Shown: positions 43,080 to 56,664 of the stretch, one piece after another
Layout: each line of letters opens with the position of its first letter
Position numbering within the stretch: the first letter of the stretch is position 1
From: Gyrodactylus bullatarudis
Lineage: Eukaryota > Platyhelminthes > Monogenea > Gyrodactylidea > Gyrodactylidae
DNA: 64,000 bases
Assembly (NCBI GenBank): GCA_012064415.1
Contig: SSNU01000059.1
Location: 1-64,000 of the forward strand
Direction: 5' to 3'
Notes under the pieces: generated by a model
What the model was told of the DNA's origin: nothing
Database searches by the model: none
The model's input: the letters and a program-made list of their open reading frames with translations, nothing else
Made by a program: the position numbers and the translations under genes

Positions 43080-46000
43080 TTTACACTTTCGAAATGTAAT
43101 TACAGTGAACTTCCTAAAAAAAGTATATAAAGAAGAGGAACTGTATTACTGATGGGGTGTTCAAGACCCCAAAAACCATCTATGCGATATTTTAGGTTGA
43201 CCGGGTGAGGCTTAAATATAGATCAATCGATCTGAAAAATATCTCAAATGAAAGAGGGTTTAAAATAAGATTTACTATTTTCGACGAAATTATCTTATTA
43301 CTTCAAAAATCGATGAATTTTTAATAAATATCTTATGTCTAAACGGTCACCAATGAAATCGACGATAAAATAGGTATTTCATCATATATTTGATCGTGTA
43401 TTTCGCATTCCTCGCTACGAAATCAAATTTTCACTCAGTTTTGGAACCGACTATAACTTCAAAACAAAGAAACCCTCTCAAGGGAAGAGCTGATAAACTA
43501 CGATGACCTTTTGTAAGTTTTCATTCATCTCTTCAAGGCAATATGGTTTCAAATGGGAAAAATTACAGTTAATTGCAAAGGAAAAAATGAAAAGTCGGTT
43601 TAGATTAAAATCTTAAACTTTTATGAAAGAGATTCATATCAGATCCTCATAGACCATTAAAGCAAACAAGACTTTGATCTAAGCTAAACAAATTTTCTCA
43701 TCACTCATACAAATTGGGTGAAAACTTTAGAATTCAAAATAATCTAGACTACATTATTTTCTATTGAAAAGAAAGGTTTAGGTAGAGTAATACCTTTGAA
43801 ACTAAGATAGCCAAGAGCCTTTTTCATTGGTTGACTCATTTCGTCTAGAATAGATAAGTGTAGAATCTAATTAAGAAATTTTTATCAAAAAGATTTTTGT
43901 GTCTACCAATCGAGTCGATACTTAATGTTGGTTAAAAATAATCCCACCTTGGTGAAATAACCCTTATCTCTATAGATTTATAAGGAAAAAGAAAAATAAC
44001 AAAGAATATTATCCATTAGAAGTATAGATTTTAGCATTGAGTTTTTAATAATTAAAGATTTGAAGATTAACAAAACAAAAATTGAGAATCGATTTTCTCT
44101 AATGTGCTCAAATCCTTATTGTGTATTGGTTATTTTATTCAGAAAGTGAATTTTAACCATTTAAATATACTACCCCTATATTAATCATCTTATCCATAAA
44201 AATTGGATTGATTAATCATGGAGTTATACGTTACCATGAGTTAGGGAAATCAGTATGTTATCCATGTTTTTGCACATTTACTATACATAGAAGTTAAACT
44301 GAAATCAAGTAGTTTCGTCCTTATTCTGAGCAGGAATAACTGGAAAATAAAATCTCGGAACATGCAATTTGTGGGAGTTATAAAATTATTCTCTCTGTAG
44401 AAAGGCGAAATTCCGGTTGCCAAGGTATAAATTTTCAGCTCACTGTACAGAATAATTGAGTGTAGTTATACACAAATTATAGATTAATTACATAATCAGA
44501 GATTGTATATTTTTCTCTATAGAAGAGAAATAGATAAATTTTGAACAAATCAAGGTTTCCATCACATTAGTTTATTTGAAAATCTATTTGTAACCTCATG
44601 AAAAAATTTAAGCAAAAGACAGGGGAATCAATAGTTAATGACATGATTTTAACCATTCCTATGAAACTACTCATTTCATTGTTGAAATTTAGCAACGTTT
44701 GATCTTCAAAAAGATATTGGCTAGCCAGACGTTTCGATACTGTTACAATCAAATATGTTCTTCAATGGATAAGATCCTTGTAATTTGACACCCTCTAGAG
44801 AGGTTTTTAGATGGGATTGAAGAAATCTACTTTTAAAAATGAAGATTTTAGATCAAAATAATTTCCCTGTCTACATTCCCTTTCATACTTTGTAATCAAC
44901 TCGATATTTTTCCATGTTTTTTTCTTCTAATGATTTATCAGGGTAAGGAAACTTTTCAAAATTATTTTGAGTTAGAAAATAGCCCGAATAGTCTTTTTTT
45001 GTTACATCTTCTCAAGCTTTTATTTGGGATTTCTTCTCGATTGAACGGAGAGAAGAAAGACTCATCCTTCATTTGTTTCAAGACAACTGAAATATTAGTG
45101 TAATTTCTCCAATCTTCTGAAAGGAAATTGTAATGGATAACTCCATGAAGCATAAATGGCTCTATTGCTAATGATACTCAAACTCTTTTTACTTTTCTAC
45201 AACAATCTACAGTTCTTAAGTACCCCTTACTGGGTACAATTTAGTTTCAAGATAATTATCTTTACATTGGGGTGTGTTGAAGTAAATTTATCGATTTACC
45301 ATAGAGAAGATGAACAATCTACTCAAATACAATGAGATTTGAATAGTTAACACTAAATCGTTTACATCTAACAAAGTTAAAATTAGACTTTAAAGTTTCA
45401 AAATTATCTAATGCTTGAAAACTTTTTGAATTGTGAGCTATTTACCTTACACAGGAAAGTAAATTTAATAGAAGAAATAAATTTGAAATTTCCTAAAGAA
45501 TCATATTTAGACAGTGATTTTGAACCTTGAAACCAAAAAGATTATCTGATAGTCTCAGTAATGAAACTTTCAGAATACTCCTGAAATACTGTATTGGTTA
45601 TGTTGAAGATTTCAGATTACAGCATCAGCTTACAGGACCGAAACAATTTTTCTATTCAATGATTTTCCTATGATGATAGCTTTGATAAAAATGGTTTTCA
45701 CAAATTATTCATCCCTAAAAGCTGAAACTTCGTTGAAGGGAATCCGAATGAATGTCGAATATGAAAATCTAGTCTCTATCATTAGCTGAGCACTTTTTCA
45801 AGTAATGGGTTTTCTACAAATAACTCACTTATGTCACAGACTAGAAGGCGAGCCATATCAAAAACAAGGAATCAATTTCTAACCAATGAAAAGTTGACTC
45901 AGTTTTTTAATCATTTTAAAAAAGAGATAATTTTTTGTTCGTGATGCCCATTATCAGATAATTCTTCTAATGAATTTTTCACAATGATAAATTTCATTTC

Positions 46001-47385
46001 AATGAGTTTAATTCTTTTTTTTGATAATAGGATTAACTAAACATTACAAAGCAAAATGCGTTCTTACCAAATATATCGAGTAAGAATTGCTCTATAGTGT
46101 GAAATTCGCAATGAGAATTGTAGGGAGAGATTTCCCCATAAATAATTCAAGACATGTCGACACTGCATTCGGATTGTTCCCGAAGCAAACTTGGTGAAAG
46201 TTCACAGTCAGACTTGGTCTTCTTGCGTTAGTGGGAGGTGATCGTTAAAACTACGAACTTGAACTGAATGCATTTTTATTTGAATTAAAGATTTATTGAT
46301 TAAACAAATATTTTTATCAAATATTCATTGCGTCAAAAGGCAAATATAGATAATAATAGCGGTAAAGCTTTCCCTTCCAGGTTAGAGCCCCGCTCTTCTT
46401 CGAAAAACTAGCAAATTTCAATAATTAATTTAACATTTGGTAAGGTAAAAAAATCTGAGCATATTTTTCAGGCTAAAATATCTGCTTTAAATACTTTAAA
46501 CTAAGAGTTTTTTATATTTATTAATATGTTTATTTTTTTGGTCTGACTAGAAATCCACAAATAAATTACCCTTTTAAAATATAGATTCAAGTTTATCGAC
46601 AAGAATTGAACACACTTCTGCTAGTTAATAAATTCCTTAAGAAGTAAAGCAGTGTTCTATTCCAGGTTTTCATTAGGTTATAAATAAAAAAAGTTCTAGA
46701 ATTGTACGTAAATATACATTTTTTCCTATGAAACCCACTAGTTCAAAAGTAATTTTAATTTTATTCTTAATCTGTGGATAGGAATTTTGGAATTTTTCAT
46801 CAGAAACGTCAGAAAATGATGGAAATTTGAAAAATATGACTTAGTGAAAATTATTCTAAGATCGACCTAAATTGTATTCTAATCAATATTACATAGTAAT
46901 TATAATTAATGGTTAAAAAGGGGACTGAAAATAATTCTCTGGCTGAAAAAAAGATAATAATTCTCTTCTGTAATTTATTATGAGGAGGAATAATTTTCAA
47001 TGCGGTATCTCTTATCTGATCTAATGAAGGCGACATGATATTGCATGATTTATATGAGATATTAAAATATGGGACACATAAATAGAGATCATTTTTATTA
47101 ATTCTGTGCAATACGACTACATTTGGCTATCTGGCCAACTCCTCTAATGGTTTTATTGGTTTTGATAAACTTTTATTCAAAAGACACACTGTAAGCGAAT
47201 GAAAACTATTTATCTTTATTCCGCATTTATGGGTTTTAATTTCTACATAAAATTTGAGTTCAAACAGAATAAAATGACACTATGCTGAAAGAGGAACTTC
47301 CAGAGTAGGAAGCCTCGATTAATGAAATGACCAACATAGAATCATAATTGCTCATGTTAATCTTTTAAAAGTTTTTTTATTCTCC
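43080..47385. other. Long stretch without recognisable genes
   Basis: AT-rich. Only short ORFs without domains. A slightly GC-richer patch at 46130-46250 was inspected but matches no RNA family I recognise. Confidence 0.4.
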
Positions 47386-47387
47386 AG

Positions 47388-47588
47388 ATGATATTTTATT
47401 CATCTTGTGTCACCGGTCAAAATGAAGTCTATTCGAAAACTGTGACATCCGTTAATCCAAAAATGACGATCCTGGAGGAGTTATTACTACATCTGGAACC
47501 GAAACTAAATGACCACCTTCTTTTGAGAAACTGTGATATAATTTTATGTATATTTTTTGATCTATTCATATTGAAATGTATGCGATAA
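47388..47588 (+). CDS. Short ORF after a splice-acceptor-like site, unknown
   Basis: A 66-residue ORF begins just after tattctccag. It contains TVTSVNPKMTILEELLLHLE. The composition is protein-like, but no partner exon or domain was found. Confidence 0.2.
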   Translation: MIFYSSCVTGQNEVYSKTVTSVNPKMTILEELLLHLEPKLNDHLLLRNCDIILCIFFDLFILKCMR

Positions 47589-47856
47589 CATGAAAATTCA
47601 TGATTAGCCTTACATCTTGAACGAACTATTTGGAGGTTATAAAAGTAAATGATAAGTTAATAGAACAGATTAGCAGCCCCAAATTCACGGAAGAAGTTTG
47701 TTTATAAGCTGATTATTGCTGATAAATCCTAATCCAGGTTAATATGCCGCATTCTACAGAGCATTTGAATGAAACAATTTTTAGTGGTTTTGATTGTAAT
47801 AGGTGTTATTTTCAATAGATTTTCCACAGATTTTTATTTAAAAGAAATAATTATGC

Positions 47857-48440
47857 TATAATCTGGTACAAATTGAAGTTTGATGATTTTTAATCTGGAA
47901 TCTTAGGTGAGTAGGACATAAAAGTTCTGCAGCGTAGTCAAAGTTTAATTGATGAATAATTTTGATAAAATAGCATTTACAATTCTTGGCTTTTGAAATT
48001 GTTAGAACATGATCTTTAGTACTAAGTTTAGAATCGTAGTTAAGCCCGATGTCATCCGAGAGATTAATTGGAATTCTATGTGAGAGGGCCATGATCTTTA
48101 TCTTCGAATGATTAAGAGAAAGACCGAGTCAGGAGAGAGACATTTCAATATGATCCAATTCGCTTCTTTTTCCCTTACGAGAGTGAGTTAAATTTTAAAT
48201 ATTATCTGAAATATCTGATAGAATCATTAGAATGTTTAACTTGTGGGAAGACCAGGTTAAAAAGAGCTCCAGATTTATACAATATAGCCATTTATGAAGA
48301 GAAAGCAAGCCTCATTCACTGTATAAATATCCATCCAGAGCATGCCTCAAAAAAGGCTTCTTCATAATGGCACTTTCCAATCGTCGACCAATGTTTCAAT
48401 GAATTCTCACTAACATCCTGAATATTTTGGTAACCAAGAC
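47857..48440 (-). pseudogene. LINE fragment, post-RT region
   Basis: On the minus strand, LSLNHSKIKIMALSHRIPIN followed by DDIGLNYDSKLSTKDHV and INFDYAAELLCP-like wording aligns with the same region of the LINEs at 22.5 and 51.5 kb. Upstream minus-strand frames to about 48440 show more decayed RT. It is inactive. Confidence 0.75.
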
Positions 48441-48793
48441 TTAGTTATTGAATAGGTATCTATTCCTGGATTCATGATGGATTCCAGATCAATTTCGTCA
48501 AATTAACATCTCGCTTCTAAACTGAACTTTCCCAAGTGAACTGCTCAAAAGCTGAGATCTCTCCCAAACGAGAAAAAGCAAACATATTTCCTATCTTCAT
48601 TTTCGACCGAATGGTCAATAGAATCTTTGATCATCTCATTTCAAACAAGATTGATTTTTCCAATTTTATTGATAAAGAATTTTCAAAAATTAAAATCTTA
48701 GAGTCTACACCAATATTTTTTCCCTGTTACTGCTTGGAATTTTAAAACTAGAATAAACTTTTTCTCTCCAACTATTTATTTACATTCTTTAGA

Positions 48794-48886
48794 CTGATAA
48801 AATAAAATTTGAACAGACACTTGAAATTGACAAGTGGCAGATGTACTTGGAAATGGATATGGATCAAATGTCGAAAAATTTACAAT
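48794..48886 (+). CDS. Possible terminal exon of an unknown gene
   Basis: After the acceptor ttacattctttag, a phase-0 frame TDKIKFEQTLEIDKWQMYLE then MDMDQMSKNLQ ends at a stop. A helical ORF at 48536-48745 lies upstream, but I could not find a phase-compatible donor. No family recognised. Confidence 0.25.
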
Positions 48887-49206
48887 AAAGAATTAAAAAT
48901 TTAGATTTCATTGAATTAGGTATCTTAAATTTCTTGAAATTTATTTTAAAGTTGTAGTAGTATTTTGAAAGAGTATAATTGTGTTCTTCCGGAAAACCAT
49001 ACAATAGTTATGATAATCAATATCTATCTGATCAAAAATATTTTTCAAAATACTACTACTTGTTAGTATGGATAATTTCAATTTATTATTTTGCCACTAC
49101 AATAAGTTAAATTGTCAAGCGTATTTGAAGCAGCATCAAACCTAAATGATAAAGGACCTGAGCCTGAGGACTTGAAACTTTTTAATTTTTTGTTTTTTTT
49201 TGAATC

Positions 49207-52120
49207 ATGCTTGATGCAACTACGCTTTCTAAGCTCGATAAATCCAACCTTATCGGTTTTATACTTTCTTTGCAAAGTCAGTTATCAATCGTTACTCATT
49301 CCACTGCATCACTTGTTGCTGCCGCTCAACCAAATACATCATCGATTAAAGGGACTACTGTTTCTGCCCTGAGACTCAAAAGATCCAAAAATTTTCATCA
49401 AGCTCATCTATCTCCTCACCAAAACCGTCTAATTCGATTCTTGCTCACATAAAGACCAACTCCAATGAATTAGCGACAAAGATCCTCTCAACCATTCAGA
49501 AGCATGCTCCACTTTACCTTTCATCATATAAAGAATCTACATCCAATAAACAAGGGGGTTTTACTATCTCAATCAAAGAAAATTTCTATCTTCCTAGCCA
49601 AATCGTCCAAAATATCCATAAAGAGCTTTCTCCAGCTATGTTGTCGTATGTCTTCTTCGTTCCCCTGAACATCGCTTTAGATTAGCATGGATTGCTGCAA
49701 GAAACAAACGTGTCAATCCAAGAGACCAACTCTCAGATCCTAGGCAATCAACCGGCCCCTCTTCATCCTCCACACTACCCAATTCTCATATTCCTATTAC
49801 TCCTTCAAAGCCCAACCAGAAACGTGTCTTATCTTTTTCAGACCCCCAAGAAAATAAGCTTTTTCGCCCTGAATAATATTATTCTATGGAACGCCAGATC
49901 CCTCTTGAACTCGATATTTTCGGTTATAACCGAATCATGGCTTAAACCCTATCACCCATCTCAAGAATTTGCCATTCCAGGTTACTCCTCTCTCCGATGT
50001 GATCGAATCTCCCATAAAGGAGGTGGAGTCATTGCTTTTGTTCACAACTCTATCTCTGGGTCAATTGTTGGTACCTCTCAATCTACCTCAGAAATCCTTT
50101 CTTTTACAATTACTGCCTCAAATGTTATTGATCAGATTTTTTTACTATATAACCTCCCCCCCCACCTGCCTCTCCTGCTTCTCAAAACTCCATCATCAAA
50201 TTTATAAAGAATAATTTATCAACCACAGCTGGCTATCATGTTATTTGTGGGGATTTTAATCTTCCCAGCTAGTCACTAGTTGGCCTGGATTTTTCCTCTC
50301 CCATCAACTCTCTCAATTTGTCTCAAAACACTGCTTTCACTATAAGAAAAGTATCGGATACTTTTCTGTACTTTTTCTATTCTAACATACCTGGCATTTA
50401 CAACTCCAGCTGCTACCCTGTATGATCATCTGATCATCGAATTCTCAATGAGAATTTCTCATTTTTTCCCTTTCGAACTTTTGTCCTTTTGACACGAATA
50501 ATGCTCATTATGTAACTGATATTTCCAGGTTTATTTCTCTCTGTATTATTCATTTTTGCCCTGATTTTAATTTCCCTCTCTTTTGTACACTTATTTAAAA
50601 ACTCAGCAAAACTCTCGAAAAATAGTTCCCTCTCTTCATCTCTATCCTCCCAATCTCTCTTTGAGTTATCCATCAAAGGGGACTTAAAGACTCATCCCAA
50701 GAGAGCTTGTAGCAAAATCAAAAACCTTGCTAATTTATCATCCACAATAAATAGGAGGGATTGGTTGTTTTTCTCAAGGATCATGATCATTGTTTCCTCC
50801 TAACGTATCTATCCATCGTTGGTTGCCCACTTAGACTTTTACGTTTTCTGCCCTTCTTAGTTATTGCAGGTGCAGGTTTCCTACCATTTCCATTTCCGCT
50901 AATTACAGGCTCAGAATAAAAATTATTCCAATTCCCAAGTGCTCCATAGCTATTGGACTCCCTTCCGACTTTAGACCGATTTCTAACCTCCCAATTTTTC
51001 TTTCAATCAGGGACAATTTTATCAATTCTCACTTGAAAGCTATAAATCTCTGATGCTACTCAATATGGATTCGTTCAAGGCCAAAGCACTGCCACAAATG
51101 ACGATATCTCAAAGGCTTTTGACAAATTACTTTTCAATGTCATCAAAAATTCTCTCGTAATAAATAAGGTTAACCCCCACATCATTAACCTTACTCTGGA
51201 AATCCTGCAAAACCGGTCTCAATATGTCTCCTTCAATGGATCTATATCGGCCCTATCCCAAATAAGTTCCGGGGTCCCACAAGGATCCAGAATTGGGCCC
51301 ACTCTGTTCAATCTTGTTTTTGCCCAGATCTCTTCTTCATCTCCTGGTGTCACATATTTTAAATATGCTGATGACATCAAGATTTTATGCCCCATCAATC
51401 AGAACTCTGACTCAATTCAACAAGAGCTCAATAACTTAGATTCACTCGCTCAAATTGGACTATCCCTTCTCAAAACTAAAATTCTCTGTCTTTCACCCAA
51501 CATTCTTCTTCCCTTATTGGTATCTCAGATAAAGAGCCTGGGACTCAATTATAATAATAAACCTGACACCTCAGTTCATGCTGTAACCATCCTCAAGTCC
51601 CTAAAAATCAAATCGTACTTCCTTCGAAAATTAGTACATGCGCCAGACCTAAGACTGCTGTTATTCAAACTATGTATTTTGACCCATCTCGACTACGGAG
51701 CTTCGTTGTTATGTAACCTTCCTGTGGGGACAATTGAAAAACTGAAACTCTCGAGTATCAGTTCCTCTGATCTTGTTTTGGCCCATATTCGTACAGAGAA
51801 CTTCTCAACAGATCTAATCTCTACCCTATTTGGATGAGAAGGATAGCCTCTTCTGCAGTATTTTACCACAAGATTCCACTCCTCCTGACCACTGTTATCA
51901 TCTACGTTCCTCAAGAGGTTTTACTATACTATTGAGTACTCTGCACCCTCTCAGACAGAGATTCCAATTAAATTTTAACGTTTTAAAAACCAGAAAATTA
52001 TCACAAACTTTGTACCAGATACACATAACTATTTTACTAATTTTTTCAAATAAAAATCTTATTTATTTATTATTAGAAATAAAGTTTTCTAGTATTTTTG
52101 AGTTGGATTTAGTATAATAA
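49207..52120 (+). pseudogene. Near full-length degenerate LINE (ORF1-like, endonuclease, RT)
   Basis: It starts with an ORF1-like frame (MLDATTLSKLDKSNLIGFIL). It continues with endonuclease blocks (NNIILWNARSLLNS, SLRCDRISHKGGGVIAFVHN, ICGDFNLP near 50255), then RT blocks (DFRPISNLPIF near 50970, SGVPQGSRIGPTLFNLVF near 51270, KYADDIKIL near 51362). The post-RT region follows, with LGLNYNNKPDTSVH. More than ten frame changes or stops make it inactive. It ends about 280 bases upstream of the kinase start. Confidence 0.9.
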
Positions 52121-52396
52121 GTCTACTTAGTAGTACTTATGAAATGATTTATTAAGAATATAATCAACTACGTATATAAAAATTAAATAAGCGTTAATTT
52201 CTCAATTAACTCACACTCATATTGTTCTGAGGATATTTTCTTCTCCAGTAATATCCTTTTGATCTTTTCTTCTTCTCCACTCATTAGATTTTGAAATATT
52301 GTTTTGGAATTAATTAAACAAATTGATTTATGACTATCTAGAATTTGTTAAGCTAGTTAAATTGAAAGTGGAAATTTGATTACATGTTTCTCTCTA

Positions 52397-54458
52397 ATGT
52401 CTAATTCTTCCTTTTCCTCTGTTAAAAAAGTAGGTTTCGGTATTCATTTATTAAAATTTTCAATCTTTCCATAGAATGTTGATCCTGAAACTCTCTACAC
52501 AATGCTTGAGTGTATTGGAAAGGGATCTTTTGGGGTAGTTCATAGAGGAATTGACAAAAGGACCCAAGAAACTGTCGCCATTAAATTGATAGATCTTGAG
52601 GAAGCTGAAGACGAAATTGATGATATTCAACAAGAAATATCACTATTATCCCAGTGTGAAAGTCAATATATTACAAAGTATTATGGTTCCTATTTGAAAA
52701 ACACAAATCTATGGATCGTTATGGAGTATCTCGGTGGAGGTTCTGTCCTTGATTTAATGCGTGTAGTCCGTATTGAAGAACCATATATTCCAATAATTTT
52801 ACATGAAGTTTTGAAAGGTTTGGACTATCTACACAGTCAGAATAAAATTCATCGTGATATCAAAGCTGCAAACATTCTCCTTTCTGAATCGGGAGAAGTA
52901 AAAATAGCAGATTTTGGAGTCGCCGGTCAACTCACTAGTACAACAAGTAAAAGAGTCACATTTGTCGGCACTCCTTTTTGGATGGCCCCTGAAGTTATCA
53001 GAAGTTTGCAATACGACTTTAAAGCTGATATTTGGTCTCTCGGTATAACGGCCATTGAAATGGCTAAAGGAGAACCTCCATACTCAGATTTACATCCTAT
53101 GAGAGCGTTGTTAAGTATACCCAAAAATCCTCCGCCTCAGTTGACTGGTAACTTTTCAAAGACTTTTAAGCATTTTGTTGATTCTTGCTTAATCAAAAAT
53201 CCTAATGATGTGAGTTCATCCATTAATTTGCTTTTAATAAGTGTTTAAAGTCTGTCTGTATACTTTCTAGCGACCTATAGCTAAGGAACTTCTTAAGCAC
53301 AACTTTATTAAGAAACGTGGAAAATTATCTCTTCTTGTTGACCTTATTGAAAGACAAAAGCTTTTGAAAGATAAAAACTTTTACAACGATGACTATGAAG
53401 ATACTGATCATGGGTAAGTTATTTACAAGATATTTATAATTTTATAATTACATGAAAATATTACTCATCAATATCGTATTCATTAGTAGTCGGAAGAGAA
53501 TAAAACTTTGAGATCTCAAAAAATGTTCTTTAGTTTTATTGCTGATTGATTAAATTATTCTTCTTTTTATACTATTTTTCTTTCTTTGAAGAACTGTTAG
53601 ACCTGGTAAGGATGTGGGTGCAAATTCTAATAGTAATGAATCCAAAGAATCTGAAGACTTTAAATGGGACTTTGGTACCCTCAAGCCTATTGAAGTTCCG
53701 TCTCCAAATATTAAAAAGAATAATCCAATTGAGGAAGTCAAAAAAGTCAATGATTTAACTAAGAAAAATTCTTCTGGTAATCAAGTGTGAGTTTTATTCA
53801 GGAAAATAACCATTTATTTCTCATTAATTAACTGTGTTTTTAAAGTAACCTTTCAACATTTGGGGTACAGCCAAACTCAAGTGATCCTATTCTACGTGCT
53901 AAGCATATTGGTAAACAGCCAGATGCCAAATCAGCAATTCCTGTTTCTGGTGAGAATATACTCTACCATAAACTTTTTATATATGTTTAACTAAGCTTAC
54001 TAACTTGTCTATAGACTTCCGTCGTCCTGTTTCCATGATACAAAATTCAAAAGGAAACCCTAAACAGTCTCCTGCAAAAGTTTCTGATGTAACCAAGAAC
54101 CTCATCATTCCTGTTTTAAGAGAAGTAAGAATTTTAGCAATTTATGTAAAAAATTTATGTTTAACAAAATTCCAATTTTTTAACATTATTCTAGTTACAA
54201 AAAGTGTATAGTTCTGTTGCCAGCGGGTTCTCAAATCATCCTCTGGATCGACTTGCCGATACTTTTATAAAATTTGATCAAGCCAACCTTATACCAAGCG
54301 ATACAGGTGTCTCCGTCACAAACCAAGCATTCCTCACCAAAGTTTTTGACTCAGTTTTTGCATTGAATCCCCAGATTTCTGTCCAAAACAAAGAAATTGT
54401 CATGCAGAAAATTAAGGGAAATTTAATTGGGCAGGATGATCTTCCACTTCAACCTTAG
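52397..54458 (+). CDS. GCK-III Ste20-type kinase (STK24/25/26-like, 527 aa, seven exons)
   Basis: Exons 52397-52429, 52475-53209, 53271-53413, 53592-53786, 53846-53949, 54015-54124 and 54195-54458 join in frame over GT-AG introns of 45, 61, 178, 59, 65 and 70 nt, giving 528 codons including the stop. The kinase domain is complete: GKGSFG (26-31), VAIKLI with K48, [11 protein letters not shown] with D139, DFG at 157, and GTPFWMAPE with the activation-loop Thr. [20 protein letters not shown] is the GCK-III signature. A Ser/Lys-rich linker and a helical tail of the kind that binds CCM3/MO25-type scaffolds follow. At about 527 residues it is roughly 90-100 longer than vertebrate members. The Glu of the usual SFGEV is Val here. 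Confidence 0.93.
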
Positions 54459-54553
54459 GGACCAGTGCTTTGTGAATTGCCAAAAGGAAAATTTTCCATT
54501 TACACAAAAACTAATCTCTTAACACCGGAATTTTTTCATTTTTGATTAGTAAT

Positions 54554-55138
54554 TTATAAACCCTTCAACATATTCATGATTTCTTTTCTCTTCTCTTTAT
54601 CCTCAGAAGGTGTTGATTTATTACTGGATATCAACATTTTATCCAAATTTCTAACGTTTTCAACAGCTTTCTTATCATTCGGCTTAAAATGAGTAATGCG
54701 CTTGAGTTTCTTAGAGTCCTTATGACCGAATCCTAATCGATCTCGTTTAAGCAATGTTGGAACAGGATATCGATTTCCATTCTTATTAGGACCAAGACCT
54801 TCATCTGTGGTGTAGTCCCAACCCATTTTAGATATAATCTGATATCCCTTGTTCCCTTGACATGTGAGGTATAATGGAGGCTTAGATTTATCTTCAGTAT
54901 TCATAAGTTTGGTTAAATGAGCCACAGATCTATCATGAGAATTTTTGTCGTTGACTGAAATGCAACAAATATGACAGAATTCTTTCTTTTTTTCCTCAAT
55001 AATTATAACGTCATCTTCTAGAATTGATTCCTCGTAGTACGATTTTAGATTCAAATCTTTAAGAAGTGGATTCCTGTTATCGGTTGAAGGAGAATGAGGC
55101 TTAGTTTCTTTAGCTTTAACAAAATTTACATAATTCAT
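54554..55138 (-). CDS. GPANK1-like G-patch protein (194 aa)
   Basis: A single-exon ORF with the order found in GPANK1 but no ankyrin repeats. A C2H2-type finger (Cys55, Cys58, His68, His74; CHICCISVND...SHDRSVAHL) precedes a G-patch at 98-138: GYQIISKMGWDYTTDEGLGP, then VPTLLKRDRLGFG. A basic tail (KKLKRITHFKPNDKK) follows. G-patch proteins usually activate DEAH helicases or act in RNA processing; that role is inferred from the family. It converges with the kinase gene, with 95 bases between their stops, so the 3' UTRs probably overlap. Confidence 0.88.
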   Translation of the reverse strand: MNYVNFVKAKETKPHSPSTDNRNPLLKDLNLKSYYEESILEDDVIIIEEKKKEFCHICCISVNDKNSHDRSVAHLTKLMNTEDKSKPPLYLTCQGNKGYQIISKMGWDYTTDEGLGPNKNGNRYPVPTLLKRDRLGFGHKDSKKLKRITHFKPNDKKAVENVRNLDKMLISSNKSTPSEDKEKRKEIMNMLKGL

Positions 55139-55139
55139 C

Positions 55140-56430
55140 TGAAAAATTTATATTTGGATAATTCAAGTTAAAACTTTCAAGAATTTTCGTAATTTTTTAT
55201 AAATTAGATACAATTAAACAAAGTATAGTTTATTCATGGCTGGTTTTTAATAACTTTAATTAATTGTTCTGAAGTTCGGAATTCGAATTTAAAAATTCTG
55301 AACTTTTAATTCAAAATTACTTATTTTTCTTTATATTGTATTTACTCGTGAGTAATTTGTATAAATTATAAACAAAAAACTTTTCATATTAAAAATAATT
55401 ATTTTATTTATCATTTAATCAATCAATTAGTAAAAGTAGATTTAATCGGAATTCAATCAACCTTTTTCCAAAGTTTTCAGATAAAATTGAAGAGAGTTCA
55501 GGTTACATGCGTCTCATCCACTGAGGAAGGTACTTGACTATCTCAGTACCCTAAACATCCGAAAGAGGCTTTGAAAAAAGCCTGAAACGTCTGAAAGAGA
55601 AAAATCAAATCTACTGACTTTAACTTTGACCAAAGTTTATTTCACAATCAAAGAGCAAAAGTGTATGTCTAACAGTTGGACTCTAACTCAACTGATCTCA
55701 ACATTTAGAATGTGAATGATTTTTCAAGGAAAAAAACCATCATATATAGACACAAACTTGTGGAGACTCTCTAGTGGAGAAGATGAAACAGATTCGTACA
55801 AAATGTCAAAAAAACTAAAACAAATAAAAGCAAGCAACATTTGAGTGAGTGTATTTGAAAAAGTAATTTTACCAAAAAAATATTTCTTAATCTAAGGCAT
55901 ATGTTCATCTAATTTCTTACCCAGGAGAACAGGACAAATAAACATTTCTAAATGAAGGAAGGAAGAATAAACTTTTTTTTCCAATGAATTTGTAACCTGA
56001 TCTTTACAAATAGACTAGAAATCAATTTATTTAATAATAAGTCTCACACAGCTCTAAAATTTAGAGTATAAATGAGTTCCAAAAACCAAGGAAACACTGA
56101 GCACAAATTTGAGGAAAAAAATTTCTACCCAGCTGATTTAAACACATTTAGTGTAGTTTATCATGCTGATTACGAATCTGGTAATCATTTTGAATATAAA
56201 AGTAAATTGCGATCACAGCATCAATGAATAAAGTATCAATCTCTTCGTCTATTTGAGTGGATGAAGCATCAACTTAATATCTTAAAACAGTAAATTACAA
56301 CATTCAATCAGGGCAATACATATAACGGGATGGGAGACAAACTCTTAAGTTGGCCTTGCGGTGTCCAAGTGTCTGAGGGGTCTCAATTAAGTCTATGCCT
56401 GCTATACATGTTTGGATTGTTTCTCTTCTA
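55140..56430. other. Intergenic, with one PLE-type motif
   Basis: No gene seen. A PLE-like terminal motif lies at 55518-55595 (next entry). Confidence 0.45.
55518..55595 (+). repeat. PLE-type terminal motif CACTGAGGAAGGTACTTG
   Basis: CACTGAGGAAGGTACTTG is followed by CTCAGTACC and, after decay and an inserted hairpin (gaggctttgaaaaaagcct), by GAAACGTC. It shares its layout with 38940-39037 (minus) and with 7225-7262. Confidence 0.5.
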
Positions 56431-56437
56431 AACCTAA

Positions 56438-56660
56438 TTGACATGAAGATAAGAATCTACTAGTTTTACAAAAAAACTCAATATTTTTCTCCGGATTCAC
56501 AGAATTTTTTTTAAAATTCTAAAACGGAATGAGCTAATAAGATGTAAATATTTGAAAAAATTCCGAAAAAAATTCATTCTGACCAAAATTAGACCGTTTT
56601 TCGAATTTCGAAAATGCACCAAATTTCCAATTTTTCCACTTTTGAACCCTTTGAATTATA
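56438..56660 (+). repeat. Dispersed repeat, copy 1
   Basis: Begins attgacatgaagataagaa and contains ccgaaaaaaattcattctgac and aatttcgaaaatg. It aligns with 60421-60640 over about 220 bases with moderate divergence. No coding potential. Confidence 0.7.
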
Positions 56661-56664
56661 GACA

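Noticed and set aside
46130..46250. A possible structured RNA in a GC-richer patch
   Set aside because: No box, stem pattern or family signature could be recognised.
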